The notes beneath the pieces were generated by a model. That model had not been told where the DNA came from. It made no database searches and saw only the letters and a list, made by a program, of their open reading frames with translations. Positions 1 through 12,412 of a stretch of 64,000 nucleotides of DNA are shown piece after piece (positions within the stretch are counted from its first letter, which is position 1; each line of letters begins with the position of its first letter). The DNA comes from Diospyros lotus. Its lineage: Eukaryota; Streptophyta; Magnoliopsida; Ericales; Ebenaceae. The DNA is taken from assembly GCF_014633365.1 (NCBI RefSeq), contig NC_068345.1, positions 14,268,058 through 14,332,057 of the forward strand. Reading direction: 5' to 3'. Made by a program: the position numbers and the translations under genes.

Positions 1-1111
1 AATACAAAAAATCAGATAAAAAATAAATATTTTTACTTGTAAGAAATCTGTTAAGTGTGCTGCAACAAACTTTCAGGGAAATTCCTGCAAGTATGTGTGT
101 GTTGTGCCAAAGTGAGCTACATGGTTCATTTGCACCTTACAGCCTGCATAGATGATGGATCACACAAATTAAACGCAAAAGAAATTAAAAGAAGAAAAAG
201 GGATTGATGAATGATGAGGTACATGCAAATGTCAATGCTGAAATAATAACATATAAGAAGAAGAAATAGTACGACGTGTGAGCAACCCCTCATATATGTA
301 TATATTTTAACCATCAATCAATTATATCTTTCTTCAAATGTTGTAATCAACTGAAATTTCACTATTCAATTTCAAGAATCCCTGCATATGCACCACAAGC
401 TTCAAATGCCTTCATTCATTTGAAGTTTGAACGTACAAATATATATATATATATCACTATCAATCAATCATATCTTTTTTTAAACGTTATAATTAATTAA
501 ATAGTGAAATGCTTGAAATTTTTCTATTCAATTACAAGGAATCCTTGCAAATGCACCACAAACTTCAAACTTCAAATGTTTGCACTCATTTGAAGTTTGA
601 CAATTCAAATTTCAAGTGGCTAGACGGGGGTCTCAATTCATTTTGTTCAATACATTACTCTCTCTCCCTTGATATCATGCTCTTGATCTTTTTCTAGCTC
701 TGAGCTCTAGTGTTTTGTTACCTTAGATAATTTTAATTGTTCTATATTATTTATATTTTTTTTTTACTCTCAAGTCTAATTATTTGATTAACATATTTTT
801 GTTACAAAAAATTTATTTACCATCATATTTAGCCTTCGCTGATCTTATACTATCTATAAAAATGCTTTCCACAACTGAGATACCTTTCATAAACGCCTCC
901 TAGGCCAATACATCATGAGTAACCTCAATCCCCTTAGACTTCATTTCCATCTCCTCTTGATCTTTTTAATGACTGGAGTGACACCGAGGGGAGATTAACA
1001 CACCCATCATAGAATTTCAATGAATAAAAAAAGCAACCCCTAGAATCTCAAAACAAACCAATGTTTGATAACCCCTACCCCCATCAAATGAGAAACCACC
1101 ACGTACCCAAC
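1..1111 (-). repeat. Repeat R, left copy (inverted relative to 13925-15480)
   Basis: Read on the minus strand, this stretch aligns along its whole length with 13925-15480 on the plus strand. Shared landmarks are a CACTCCAGTNATTAAAAA motif, two tandem units of about 190 bp rich in CATTTGAAGTTTGA, (TA)n tracts, a GGTTGCTCACA block and a terminal run near the window edge. It continues beyond position 1. A short open frame near 900-820 (minus) looks coding-like but belongs to no family I recognise. The inner end, at 1111, is cut by the LTR that starts at 1112. Confidence 0.75.
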
Positions 1112-1133
1112 TGTTGAATCCTTTAGATTCAAC
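1112..1133 (-). repeat. Terminal 22 bp of chromovirus 3' LTR, cut off by hAT insertion
   Basis: On the minus strand these bases continue the LTR at 5361-5640 and end it with CA. They finish with GATTCAAC on the plus strand, the left copy of the hAT target duplication; the right copy, GATTCATC at 5361, differs by one base. The LTR is therefore about 294 bp long once the hAT element and the duplicated 8 bp are removed. Confidence 0.65.
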
Positions 1134-1504
1134 CAGTGTTATTAAAGGCGCGCCTTGATGCCAGGCGCAAGCCTGGTGCCTAGAACGGAACCAGGCAAGC
1201 GAGATCTGCCCAGGCGCGCCTGGGCGCATCCAGGTCCTCAGGCGCAGCCTTGGGCTTAGGCGTGCCAAGGCTGCGCCTGGTTTGTTTTAATTGAATTTCA
1301 GTTTAATTTAGTTTAATCTTAGTATTTCTTGCTATATTTTAATCAAATCTAATCCTAATTCAAATTATACCTAAATAAAAGAAAACAAGATATTCTGAAA
1401 AGCTAAATTCAAAGAGACTTAAGATAGAAGAAATCCCAAAAGTCAAGTCTGCAGCTGTCCTCTCCTCTCCCTTCTTGGCTATTCTCGACTATCCTCTCCA
1501 CGGC

Positions 1505-1860
1505 AGTCACGGCATAGCTCCAAGACAACCAAAACTCCTCTCCCTTCTCGGCTTTCCTCTCCCTCTTCAAACGGACGGTTGCAACAGCACAGCCCTCCCT
1601 TCTCGCTCGGCTCTCCTCTCCCTATTCAAACAGATAGGACAGGCTGCATAGCCACCCTTCTCGGCTCTCCTCTCCCTCTTCAAACAGACAACACCCTTCT
1701 CGGCTCTTCTTGCCTTCTTCAAACGGACAACACAGCTTCACAACTTATCTCCCTTCTTGACTCTCCTCTCTCTTCTTCAAACGTACAGCATAACTACTGC
1801 ATCATCTACCTTCTCGGCTCTCATCTCCCTTCTTCAAACGGACAACCCAGCTTTAGTTAG
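1505..1860 (+). repeat. Imperfect tandem repeat in the hAT leader
   Basis: About six degenerate units of 45-60 bp each carry CTTCTCGGCTCTCCTCTCCC followed by TTCAAACGGACAACA-like sequence. The stretch is strongly pyrimidine-rich on the plus strand. It lies between the 5' terminal repeat and the splice donor at 1888. The short open frames across it are a by-product of the repeat and are not called as genes. Confidence 0.7.
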
Positions 1861-2325
1861 CAACGGGAAACAACAAACGGTTTCCAGGTATGTTTGTTCA
1901 TTGTTGTCTCATCTCTTTATTTATTTTCTAGTTTCGAGTTACAAGTTTCAACACAAAGGGCAGCAAGCCAGCTGCCAGCAACTGTTGATTTCTTATTGTT
2001 GTTGGATATTTGTTTGTTTTTGGAGGAGTTATTTTATTACTCCTAATAGTTTATTACTATTCTATAAATAAAATAGTGATCAGCAACTCTTAGTAGCATG
2101 AGCTGCATGGCTCCAATGACCCTTAGGCCTTAGCAATTTTGCCAGTTCAATACTGTTTATAAATAGAATAGTGGTCAACTGCATCAACACTCAGCCCCAT
2201 GAGCTGCATAGTTGCAATGACAAATGACCCTTTGCGGTAATTTTTTTTTTTTTTTTCTTAAGATGGTCTTTAGAGTGGTATTATTGTTGACATGTTGTGA
2301 ATCTTGCAGGAATCAAAAATTTAAA

Positions 2326-4950
2326 ATGTCATCCAACACTATTGATCCTAATCCTGATAGTAGCTCTGCTGGTAGAAGAAAAGATCCGGCATGGAAATAT
2401 CATAGTTTGGTAAATCCCAAAGACCTTAACACTTTCAAATGTAATTTTTGTGGGAAATTAACTAAAGGAGGTGTATACCGAGCCAAACAACACCTTGCTG
2501 GAGGTTATAGGAATGTTGAAATTTGTTCAAAATGTCCTCCTCATGTTAGAGATGAAATTATAGAGTTTATGTCAAAAAAGAAAGGGAAGAATGACTTTGA
2601 TGATATGCCAGATTTTGATGATATTGACACACTAGGAGATGATATTGATGAAATGGACGTAGGGGCCTTCCAAAGCCGTGGTAAAAGGCCTATGCAAGGA
2701 CAAGCATCAACTATGCAACAAAAAAAACAAAGGCAACAGCAAAAAGGGCCTCTTGATTTGTTTTTATCTGCTAAACCTAAAGTGAGTAATCAAAAGGATG
2801 CAAAAGGAAAGCAAACTACAATAGAAAGTCATGTCAACAAAAAGTTGAGAGAGAATGCATGTGTTTGGTTTAGTAGATGGATGTATGAAGTTGGTATACC
2901 ATTTAATGCAGTCAATTACCCTAGTTTTAAGCCAATGATGGAGGCTGTTGGGCGAGCTGGTCTAGGAATGAAACCCCCAAGTTTTCATGAGGTTAGAGTA
3001 CCTTATCTTAAGAAGGAGATGGAACACACAAAAGAAATTATGAAGAGTCATAGGGAGGAATGGGCAAGATATGGATGTACAATCATGTGTGATGGTTGGA
3101 AGGATAAGCAAGATAGGTCTTTGCTCAACTTTTTGGTAAATAGTCCAAAGGGGAGTGTGTTTATTGAATCTATTGATACATCTTCCTATGCTAAAGATGG
3201 AATGAAACTTTACCAATTGCTTGACTGATTTGTGGAGGAGATAGGAGAAGCAAATGTTGTTCAAGTTGTAACTGATAATGCTTCAGCTAATATTCTAGCT
3301 GGTAAGTTTTACTTTTACTAATTTATTTTTTTCTTTTTAACTTTTACTGAAATTAAGGACTATTTTTTTCCTTGAATTAATGTCTTGCAGGAGAGTTCTT
3401 AATGACTGAGCACAAGAATTTGTCTTGGACGCCACGTGCTGTCCATTGTTTGGACTTGATGTTGGAGGACATTTTTAAAATTCCTAGACTTAAGAGCACA
3501 TTTCAGAAGGCATGTTCAGTCAATGGGTACTTATATAGCTCTGCACAAGTATTAAATATGATGAGGTTATTTACACAAAAAAGAGAGATGCTAAGACTTA
3601 GAAAAACAAGGTTTGCCACGGCTTTCCTCACCCTTTCAAGATTTCATAAACAAAAAGCTAATTTGAGAAAGATGTTCACTTCAGAAGAGTGGACTAACTC
3701 TAGATTTGCAAAGGAAACACAAGGTAAGCAAGCAGCTCAAACAGTGCCCCAGGAATCATTTTGGAAAAATATTCTTTTTGCTCTCAAGGTGTCTGGGCCT
3801 CTTGTCAAGGTGCTTAGAATGGTGGATAATGAGGACAAACCTGCTATGCCTTATATTTATGAGGCTATGAATAGGGCAAAAGAAGCCATTGCAAAATCTT
3901 TTGATGATGAGAACAAATACGAGAAAATATTTGAAATCATTGATGAGAGATGGAATGTTCAGTTGCATCATCCTTTACATGCAGCTGGATATTATTTGAA
4001 TCCAGCATTTTTTACTCAAATGAAAGTATTAGACAAGACAACGAGGTTATTGAAGGGTTGTATGCTTGCATAGAGAGGCTGGTTCCCACTGCAGAAGTGC
4101 AAGACAAACTTTCGAAGGAGTTGAGCTTTTATTGAAGGGTTATTTGGCAAACAAATATGGATTAGAGGAAGGAATCAATTATCACCAGGTAACACAGTTT
4201 TCTAAATTATCTAATTTAGATTAGATCAATAATCTATATTTTTAATTGCTAATTTGTATGTGTTTTTCTCAGTTGAATGGTGGTCTCAATTTGATACTGG
4301 AACCCCTAATTTGCAAAAGTTTGCCATAAAGATTTGTAGTCTCACTTGTAACTCCTCAGGATGTGAAAGAAATTGGAGTATCTTTGAGCATGTAAGCATT
4401 TCAATCTTATTAGTAATATTAAGTATTAACTAGATGATTTCTTATATCTTTTAACTTACTAATTCTAATTCAATTATTATGGTAGCTTCATAACAAAAAG
4501 AGAAACCGATTGGAGCAGCAACGTCTTAATGATTTGGTATTTGTGAAGTATAATAGAGCTTTGAGACGTCGCTTCAATTTACGTAAATCTATAGATCCCA
4601 TTTCCTTGGATGAAATTGATGAAAATAATGAGTGGTTGTTTGGGACAATTGACCAACTTGATGATTCAGATAATGAACTTGTACATAAGGGCGATGATTT
4701 AACATGGGCTGATGTTTCTAGAGCTTCCGGTGTTGAAAAAGCTCACCATGCAACTAGATCAAATGCTCCAACTCTAAATTTGACAAAGAGTAGAAGAAGG
4801 GCTACCACTTCAAATGCTCCAATTGAACCTGATGAAGATGAAGAGAAAGAGAGATATGATGTGAAAGAAGAGGATATTGGAGATGATATTTCTAATGATG
4901 GGAATATGGAAATGTTAGATTTTGAGGTTGACAATAAGGATGATTTTTAG
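2326..4950 (+). pseudogene. hAT transposase gene, broken
   Basis: The start chosen is the ATG at 2326, just after an acceptor at 2309 that closes a leader intron whose donor CAG/GTATGT is at 1888. Domains in order: a BED zinc finger (CNFCGK near 2450, with His and Cys downstream), a low-complexity linker, the DUF659-type transposase core (CDGWKD, VTDNASAN), and the C-terminal dimerisation region (CERNWSIFEH, NKKRNRL). Likely introns are 3302-3390, 4189-4272 and 4392-4485, all GT..AG. Lesions are an in-frame TGA at 3226, a frameshift near 4040 (both frames read conserved sequence on either side) and a stop near 4135. The family cuts and pastes DNA at 8-bp target sites; this copy should make no full-length protein. 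Confidence 0.88.
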
Positions 4951-5360
4951 ATTATCTAATCTTAATTAGGATTTAAGATCTACAAACCTCTTTTGGATTT
5001 AATCTAATTTTAGTTAAAGACTTTTCTTACAAATTTTTTTAACTTCTGTGATACTTATATTTTGGTTGCTGAAATATGTTTGGATTTATTGTGCTGGAAT
5101 TCACAGGTATGTAATTTGTTTTAATATTTATTTCTCTTAGTAGTTAGCATATGTTGAATTTTTTATTTTTTTTATAACATGCTTGTTAAAATATTATTAA
5201 AAGTTAGGACTTATTTTATACATTTTTCTTTAACTAGGACATATATTTTTATTTTATTTTATTTTTATTAATTTGCGCCTAGTTCCACTAGGCTCGTGCC
5301 TTGCCTTGCGCCTCAAGCTCCAAGACCCTTGTGCGCCTCAGTGCGCCTTTAATAACACTA

Positions 5361-5640
5361 GATTCATCAAGATGTTCTCTCGTTTGTAGAGAGAACTTGG
5401 TGGGAATTATGTAGGGAAAGAGAAAATGAAATGAGAGGGAAATAGAACAGGAAATTCTCAAATGATATTCGACGCCTTTCAATGTGATAGGCCGATCGTA
5501 TATGTACTCGGCCTTAGCAGAAGTTAGCGCCAAACGGTTGCCACTTCCGCAAGCAACAATCTCGAATCTTTACAATTACAAATCCCAACCAACTTCTACT
5601 GTTTATTACAATTATACCCCACCCCCTTGGGTACACGACA
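5361..5640 (-). repeat. 3' LTR of truncated chromovirus (main part)
   Basis: On the minus strand the LTR opens with TGTCGTGTACCC immediately after a polypurine tract (5644-5655, reading AAGGGGAGGGGA). It runs to 5361, where the hAT element interrupts it, and ends at 1112. No partner 5' LTR exists, because the element is cut at about 8505. Confidence 0.7.
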
Positions 5641-5643
5641 ATT

Positions 5644-5655
5644 TCCCCTCCCCTT
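5644..5655 (-). other. Polypurine tract of the chromovirus
   Basis: Minus-strand AAGGGGAGGGGA lies directly upstream of the LTR start. It is the expected primer site for plus-strand DNA synthesis in LTR retrotransposons and fixes the element's orientation. Confidence 0.7.
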
Positions 5656-5706
5656 AAGCTAATTCGTGTCCTCAAGAATGCTGAGCAAGCTGGCCGTGTT
5701 TGGAAA

Positions 5707-8505
5707 CTATTGGAGGAACTTTGGCAGATACTCCCAAGTATTATTGTCGGAATGCAGTGAGGACCATTGCACCAGCACTTGGGTGATTGGGGCTCCTTGT
5801 TGAAAAATCACCCGTTTGTCCAGGATGGCTACTGGAGTGATGGCTGGTTCTTCTTCCCTGAATGGAATGGGAAGGGTTTGACTAGCCACTTGGTTCCCAA
5901 TTGCTCCCTTGAGTAAGGACATGTGGAACATGGGGTGAATGTGTGTTCTTTCAGGCAGTTGTAGCTTGTAAGCAACTGGTCCCACCTTGGCAATAATGGA
6001 ATATGGTCCAAAAAACTTGGGGCTTAGTTTAGTGACAGATTGCCTTAAGAGAGTTTTCAGATGAGGTTGACTGAGTTTGAGGTACACTTTATCTCCTAAC
6101 TCAAACGTTCACTCACTCCTCTTTTTATCCGCTTGTTGCTTCATCCGGTTTTGAGCCTTGACCAATTTAGTTTTCAAAGTTTGTAGGATCTCCTGCCTAT
6201 TTTGTAGATAGGTGTCTGCAGTTGCCACCAATGTTAGCTCCCCCATAGATGGTAGTAGGCTGGGCTTGTATCCATATAATGCTTCAAATGGGGTCATCCC
6301 AATAGACCGATGGTGGCTGGAATTGTACCACTATTGCGCCAAGGATAACCACTTGTGCTACTCTTTGGGCTGCATAAAGCAGAAACACCTTAGGTAGGTC
6401 TCAAGGCACTGGTTAACTCGCTCAGTTTGGCCGTCGGTTTTCGGATGGTAAGCTGTGGACAAATGGAGCTTAGAACCCAAGGATTTCAATAGCCCTTGCC
6501 AAAATAAACTAGTAAACACCTTGTCCCTGTCAGAAATGATCGTTTGAGGCACCTTATGTAACTTCACTATATTATCTAAAAACATTCTAGCCACCTCCTG
6601 TGCCGTGAATGGGTGGGCCAAGCTGATGAAGTGGTTGTACTTGGTTAATCGATCCACCACGACTAGGATACAATTCTTCCCCTCTGACCGCGATAATCCC
6701 TCAACAAAGTCCATAGTTATATCAGCCCATGCTTGATCTGGAACCCCTAATGGTTGTAGAAGACCTGGCTTAGCTATTGATTCATGTTTACACCTCTTAC
6801 AAGTCACACTGCATTACAAACTCCATTACTGATTTCTTTAATCCTGGCCAGTAAAACACTTGGTTCACCTTGCGGTAAGTGTTTTGGATGCCTGAGTGCC
6901 CCCCTAACGGTGAGTCGTGCATGGTTTGGAAAATCCTTTCCTTCAAGACATTACAGTCTCCTATCACCAATCTGCCCCTATACCGTATCAAGCCATTACA
7001 TATAGAGTACCCCTGCCTGCTGTTGTTGTCTAAACTCAGCTGTTCCAGTAACTCCCTTGTCCACGCTCCTTTAGCATAGCTCGTTGTCACCTCTTAGTAC
7101 CAATCTAGTACCAATGTTGTAATAGTTGCACAATCTCCCTCCTCATAACGCCTGGATAAAGCATCGGCAGCTACATTTTCTTTCCCTCTTCTATATTGAA
7201 TCACAAAATCCAACCCCATTAGCTTGGCCATCCCCTTTTTCTGCAAGTTAGTGTGCAACTTTTGTTGAGTAATGAACTTGAGGCTCTCATGATCTGTTCG
7301 GATTATAAATTGCCCCCTTTCCAAATAGTGCCTCCATTTTTCCACTGCCATCAACACCGCTAACAACTCTTTATCATATGTGCTGAGCCCTTGATGTCTT
7401 GGGGCTAAAGCTTGACTCATGAAGGCTAAGGGTCGGCCCTCTTGAGATAACATAGCTCCTACCCCGATTCCACATGCATCGGTCTCCAGCAAAAATGGTT
7501 TACTAAAATCAGGAATACCCAACACAAGAACTTCGCACATGGCTTGCTTCATTTGTCCAAATGCATTTTCTGCCTCTTCATTCCATTTGAAGTTATCCTT
7601 TTTTAATAATTCTGTTAGAGGCTTGCTTATCACCCCATAATTCTTCACAAATCGCCTATAGTAACCCGTTATCCCCAAGAACCCCCTCAAGGATTTGATG
7701 GTCGCGGGTTTAGGCCATGCTACCATAGCTGAAATCTTCTTGGGATCAGTGCTAACTCCAGCACTAGAAATCACATGCCTTAAATACTCAGCCTGCTTCT
7801 AGGCGAAGTCACATTTGGACCTTTTGATGCATAGCCGATTGAGTTTAAGGATGCTAAATGCAATTCTAAGGTGTTCTAGGTGTTTAGAAAAAGTTGGGCT
7901 GTAGATTAATATATCATCAAAGAATACTAACACAAACTTTCGAAGATAAGGCTCAAAGATGTGGTTCATTAGGGCTTGAAAGGTTGCTAGTGTGTTAGTT
8001 AATCCGAAGGGCATTACTGTAAACTCATAATGCCCATGGTGAGTTCTAAAGGCTGTTTTGGGTATATCAGTTGGGTTCATCCGAATTTGATGATAACCGG
8101 ATCTTAGGTCGAGTTTAGAGAAAACAGTTGCCTAGTGTAGTTCATCTAGGAGGTCTTCAATGATGGGAATGGGGAATTTGTCTTTGATTGTGATGTGGTT
8201 AAGTTGGCAGTAGTCGACACAAAAACGCCATATTCCATCCTTTTTTTTAACTAAAAGGACGGGGGATGCAAATGGGCTTTTGCTGGCTCGAATTATAGAG
8301 TTGTCCAGCATTTCTCTTACTAAGTTTTCAATTTCTGTTTTGAGCTTTGGTGGGTACCTGTAGGATCTTATATTCACAGGTTCAGCATTTGGTTGTAAAG
8401 GGATAAAATTATCAAATGGACTTTGAGGAGGTAGGTCCTTAGGTTTTGCAAATAGATCCTTAAACTGAATTAGTAATGCATCAAGGGAGGTCAGCTCATG
8501 TACCT
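5707..8505 (-). pseudogene. Ty3/gypsy chromovirus pol, 5'-truncated and broken
   Basis: Minus-strand order: reverse transcriptase (starts within RT at about 8505; catalytic FFDDILIYS near 7900), RNase H (ETDACGIGVGAMLS, DKELLAVLMAVE, RTDHESLK), integrase zinc-binding region (GGHSGIQNTYRKV to about 6800), integrase core with Asp, Asp and Glu (MDF, SDRDKVF, TERVNQ), and a C-terminal chromodomain-like segment (QVLVQWSSLHSDNNTWEYL). The chromodomain tail marks the chromovirus branch, in which it steers integration to particular chromatin. In-frame stops occur at about 8130, 7799, 7094, 6358 and 6109, with a frameshift near 6800. Gag and protease are absent: the sequence switches to copia sequence at about 8505. 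Confidence 0.9.
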
Positions 8506-11500
8506 GCAACACCATTATTAAAACCTGGAGATGGTTCCATAAAGACAACTTCTTCTAGATCACCATGTAAGAAAGCATTTTTAACATCTAATTGCATCAA
8601 TTGCCAACCATAACAACTGGCTAAGGACAAAAGGATTCTTACAGTGTTCATTTTTGCTACTGGTGCAAAAGTTTCCAAATAATCAATACCATAGGTTTGA
8701 GTATATCCTTTGGCAACCAATCTAGCTTTATACCTTTCTAGAGTGCCATCTGCATTATACTTAACATTAAATACCCATCTACAACCCACAGGCTGCACCC
8801 CTTTTGGCTTAGGCACCATGTCCCATGTCTGATTTTCTCTAGGGCCCTCATTTCCTCTTGCATAGCATGCACCCAATTCTGATCCTGTAATGCCTCCTCC
8901 ATAGTCTTAGGAATAGCTATAGAGTCAAGAGAAGAGATAAAACACTTGTGCTTAGGAGACAAACGATGGTAGGAAATGAAATTGGTGATAGGGTGTTTAG
9001 TACAGCTCCTAACTCCCTTTCTAATGGCAATAGGCAGGTCCAAATCAGTGTAGTCAGTAGTAGACAAAGGTTCAATGGATTGAGAGAATTCCATACCTGG
9101 TTGTGGGGAGGAAATTGGTTCTTGCTGAGCCCACTGAGTAGGCTGATTCCTCCTTTTATACATGTAGGGTGACCCTTTGAACCTTGTAGGAGAACCTGGG
9201 ATAGAAGGGAGTAACTCTTGAGATGTTACCTCTTAAGGAGCTAGACATGGAGTAAAAAAGGTAGGAGACAAATAATTAGTGGGAAGAGAAATTGTGGACC
9301 GAGGGTCATAGGATTGAGTGGATGATGGATGAAACACTGATTCCAAACTTGGCAAGACCTGGGCACCATCTAGACTCTCCCCCTGGTGACTAGAAACACA
9401 AGGACGAAAGAAGGCTTGTTTTTCCACAAAGGTAACATCTTTAGAGATAACAAACTTCCGAGTGGGAGGATAGTAACATTTATAGCCCTTTTGAGTAGAA
9501 GAATATCCAAGGAAGACACAACGAAGAGCTCTTGGGTCCAATTTGTCCAGATGTTGTTTAGACAAATGCACAAAGGCCATGCACCCAAAAACCTTAAGTG
9601 GGAGAGGAGAATGAAGAGAGAGAGCTGGAAAATGAGTAGCAAGATAGTGATGAGGACTAAGATTTCCAAGCACCCGAGAGGGGACCCGATTAATCAAATG
9701 GGTAGCAGTTAGCACAGCCTCACCCCAAAAAGTTTTAGGGACAGAACTCTGATGCAAAAGAGCTTGAGTCACGTTGAGAAGATGCCTCATTTTTCACTCA
9801 GGAACCCCATTTTGTTGGGGAGTGTCAACACAAAAGGATTCATGGAGAATTCCTTTTTGTTGGAAAAACTAATTGAGAGTGTGATTAAAGTAGTCTCGGG
9901 CATTGTCAGTTTGGAATTTTTGAATTGATACCCCAAATTGGGTGAGAATCATCATGTAAAAAGACTGTAAGACACTACTAAGGGCTGCCTTCTCTTTTAA
10001 TAAGTAAACCCAGGTCATTCTAGTGCAATCATCGATAAAAGAAACAAACCATTTTGCCCCTGAACAATTAGGAATTTTTTAGGGTCCCCATATGTCAGAA
10101 TGCACCAATTAAAAAGGAAACAATGACAATTTATTACAGACAGCATAGGGAACTCTATGATGTTTGGATACTTCACATACATTAGAGTGAAACTCACTAA
10201 TATTAAGACCATGAAATAGTTTAGGAAACATGGATTTCAATAGAGAAAAAGGAGGGTGCCCGAATCTAAGATGGTGAAGCCATACAACCTCTTTTGTAGA
10301 ATTTGATGTGGAAACATGGGTTAGGTTAGGCTGATCTCCTGCAGGGAAATCATGGATCTGCTGTTGCTACAAGTAGTACAGTCCTTGGTGTGCTCTAGCA
10401 ACACCAATCGTCCTCCTTGTGGCAAGATACTGAAAGACACAATCATAGGGTGAAAAAATTACGCTGCAATTGAGGTCTCGAGTTAATTTACAGACTGAAA
10501 GAAGATTGGTAGAAAGGCTATGAACATAAAGAACATGCTGCACTTTAAAAACAAGAGTGAGGCTCACTTTGCCAGGCCCAACAATAGGAACAAACTGGTT
10601 ATTGGCAACTGTAATGTTTCTGGAGCTATTTAAGGGTTCATATGTTTCGAAAAAATTTAGGTTAGGAGTCATATGATCAGTAGCTCCAAAGTCCAATATC
10701 CATAACTCATTCCTAGGTATTTTGGAGGCAACAAAATTCTCAAAATTGAAGCACATACCTGCTTGAGCTAGAGAGCAGGAATGCCCTTGAAAGGTTTTCA
10801 AAAAAGATTTCAACTTACTGATCTCCTCAATGTTTAGTCCTCCCAAATCAGGTATGTTTGCAGCCTCTTCTTTTCCAGCAGTTTCTTCTCCTTCTTTAGT
10901 GGTCAGATAAGCTTTCATGGACTGTTTGGCTTGCAAACCCTTGAATCCTCCTCCCATCTTGCTTAAGACTACTTCTTTTCCATGTAATTTGAAGCATGTC
11001 TCGCGTGTGTGTCTAGGTTTCTTGCAAAAAGAACACCACACGCCTTCCTTATTCTGTTTTGAAAATGATTGCTCCTTGCCTTGAGACGATTTTGACCAGG
11101 CTCCCTGCATTCTATTAGAAACCATAGCAGAACCTTCCATATGATTATCACTAAACATGGCAATCCTTCTATGTTCTTCACTCCGAACTATAAAGTAGAC
11201 CTCATTCAAAGATGACAGTTTTTCTCAGCTAAGAATCTAGGCTCTAACTTGATCAAATTCAGGGTTAAGTCCAGCCAAAAACTCTACTATTCTATCTCTT
11301 TCTAGCATTGATGTTAGAATAATAGTGGCTTCACTACATACCATCTTAATGTCTTGGTAGTGATCCAATTCAAGCCAAAAACCATTCATCTTGTTATAAT
11401 AATCTGTCACATTCATAGATCCTTGTTTTGTGCCACTAATCTTGGTCTTAATCTCATAAACAATAGATGCATCTTGCATCTTTGAGTATGTCATTTTTAC

Positions 11501-11795
11501 CGTCTCCCATATATCCTTAGCCATAGATAAAAACATGTAATTTTTATTTACCTCGAGCTGCATTGAACTCCACAACCATGACATTAACATGGAGTCCTCA
11601 ATGTCCCAAGTAGCAAAGATAGAATCTGAGGACTTAGGGGCTGGTCCAGTGAGGTGGGAGATCTTCCCCCTTCCCTTCAAAAAAGTCCTTACCAATTGAG
11701 ACCATTGGAGGTAGTTGCCACCATCCAATCGTAGATTCAATAGGTATCGCCTCTTTTGCTGGCTTGAGAGATGTGGCTTTTGTGATCTCCGACAT
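8506..11795 (-). pseudogene. Ty1/copia polyprotein C1, 3'-truncated and broken
   Basis: The likely start is the minus-strand ATG at 11795, followed by a frameshift near 11720. Order: gag of the UBN2 type (LDGGNYLQWSQL), zinc knuckle (CSFCKKPRHTRETC near 11030), protease (WILDFGATDHMT near 10700; the usual Ser of D-S-G is Phe), GAG-pre-integrase, integrase (HSDIWGP near 10090, QTDNARDYF, NGVPE), then the N-terminal half of reverse transcriptase ([34 protein letters not shown]). Several stops lie in the integrase, one straight after its catalytic Glu at about 9793. The YVDD half of RT and RNase H are missing: homology stops at about 8505, where chromovirus pol begins on the same strand. Copia order (integrase before RT) is clear. 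Confidence 0.9.
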
Positions 11796-11918
11796 TCTAT
11801 AGGAAGATAATTAATCGAGAAAGGACAAGAAGCAAACAGGGCAATGAAGGCCAAAAAACAAGATTGTAGCAGAGGCAATGAAGGTCGGAAAAACGATTTT
11901 TAGAACTTCCTTAGGTTG

Positions 11919-11930
11919 GCTCTGATACCA
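11919..11930 (-). other. Primer binding site of C1 (initiator-Met tRNA type)
   Basis: Minus-strand TGGTATCAGAGC lies immediately inside the 5' LTR. It matches the 3' end of plant initiator methionine tRNA and starts minus-strand synthesis. Confidence 0.85.
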
Positions 11931-12202
11931 TGTAGAAATTGATGAGTAGAAAGGAAGTTTAGAATCAAAATCGTACCTTGAACAATAGGATACATTCCCT
12001 ATTAATAGGGAAGAGAACACACTATAGGAAAGTTCTATGAAAGGAAAGATATGCTACACAATAAACAAGGAAACCATATATACAACTTTACAGATTTAGG
12101 AAACTGTTTTAAACTATGATTACATTCCTAATCTTTGGAGAGAATCCAATATATTCTTGGAAAGGCTGCTAAAATGTTCCTAAAATGTTCATAATAATAT
12201 CA
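11931..12202 (-). repeat. 5' LTR of copia element C1
   Basis: On the minus strand it begins TGATATTATTATG at 12202 and ends TCTACA at 11931, next to the primer binding site, giving 272 bp with TG..CA ends. The outer flank ACTTG (12203-12207) does not match the flank of the fused chromovirus LTR (CCAAC, 1107-1111). The fusion therefore does not look like one integration event. Confidence 0.75.
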
Positions 12203-12335
12203 ACTTGTTGCTTGTAATACCCCGAGAGCCCAAGATCAGGTCCAAGAAAGGACTCTAGAGAAGCTAGTATATATATCGAGGATAGTAAGGAAGAAAACAA
12301 CACTAACTTGATACCTTTTGGGCTGAATGTGGATA

Positions 12336-12412
12336 AAAAACTCCCGAGTTAAGAGTGTTTGAGCTAGAGTTTAGGGTAGCTCAAGGATGGGTTACCCCTG
12401 GGAAGTTCGCAT
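12336..12412 (+). promoter_or_regulatory. 5S rRNA-like pol III promoter region in Cassandra LTR1 (degenerate)
   Basis: The segment reads like the middle and 3' part of plant 5S rRNA (GAGTTAAGAGTGTTTGAGCT, then GGATGGGTTACCCCTGGGAA). The C-box counterpart GGATGGGTTACC has one change from plant 5S. It belongs to the LTR and is not a 5S gene. Confidence 0.75.

Larger units (their letters stand above)
1134..5360 (+). mobile_element. hAT DNA transposon (4.2 kb, Ac-like), inactivated
   Basis: Terminal inverted repeats share 17 bases, AGTGTTATTAAAGGCGC, after one outer base (C on the left, T on the right). The 8-bp flanks GATTCAAC and GATTCATC match at 7 of 8 positions, the target-site size of hAT elements. 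Subterminal DNA on both sides is full of GGCGC/GCGCC copies, typical binding sites for hAT transposases. Inside lie a pyrimidine-rich repeated leader (about 1500-1860), an intron in the leader and a transposase gene. The transposase carries at least three lesions, so this copy cannot move itself. It sits inside the 3' LTR of the chromovirus and is therefore younger than it. Confidence 0.9.

Noticed and set aside
1579..2071. Overlapping open frames with repeated Ser/Leu/Gln words
   Set aside because: They arise from the pyrimidine-rich tandem repeat in the hAT leader, with no domain or start context.
9386..9712. Plus-strand open frame opposite copia integrase
   Set aside because: It is a shadow of the clearly coding minus-strand integrase frame.
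11919..11930. tRNA-like matches (TGGTATCAGAGC) here and at other elements
   Set aside because: They are 12-base primer binding sites beside LTRs; no cloverleaf surrounds them.
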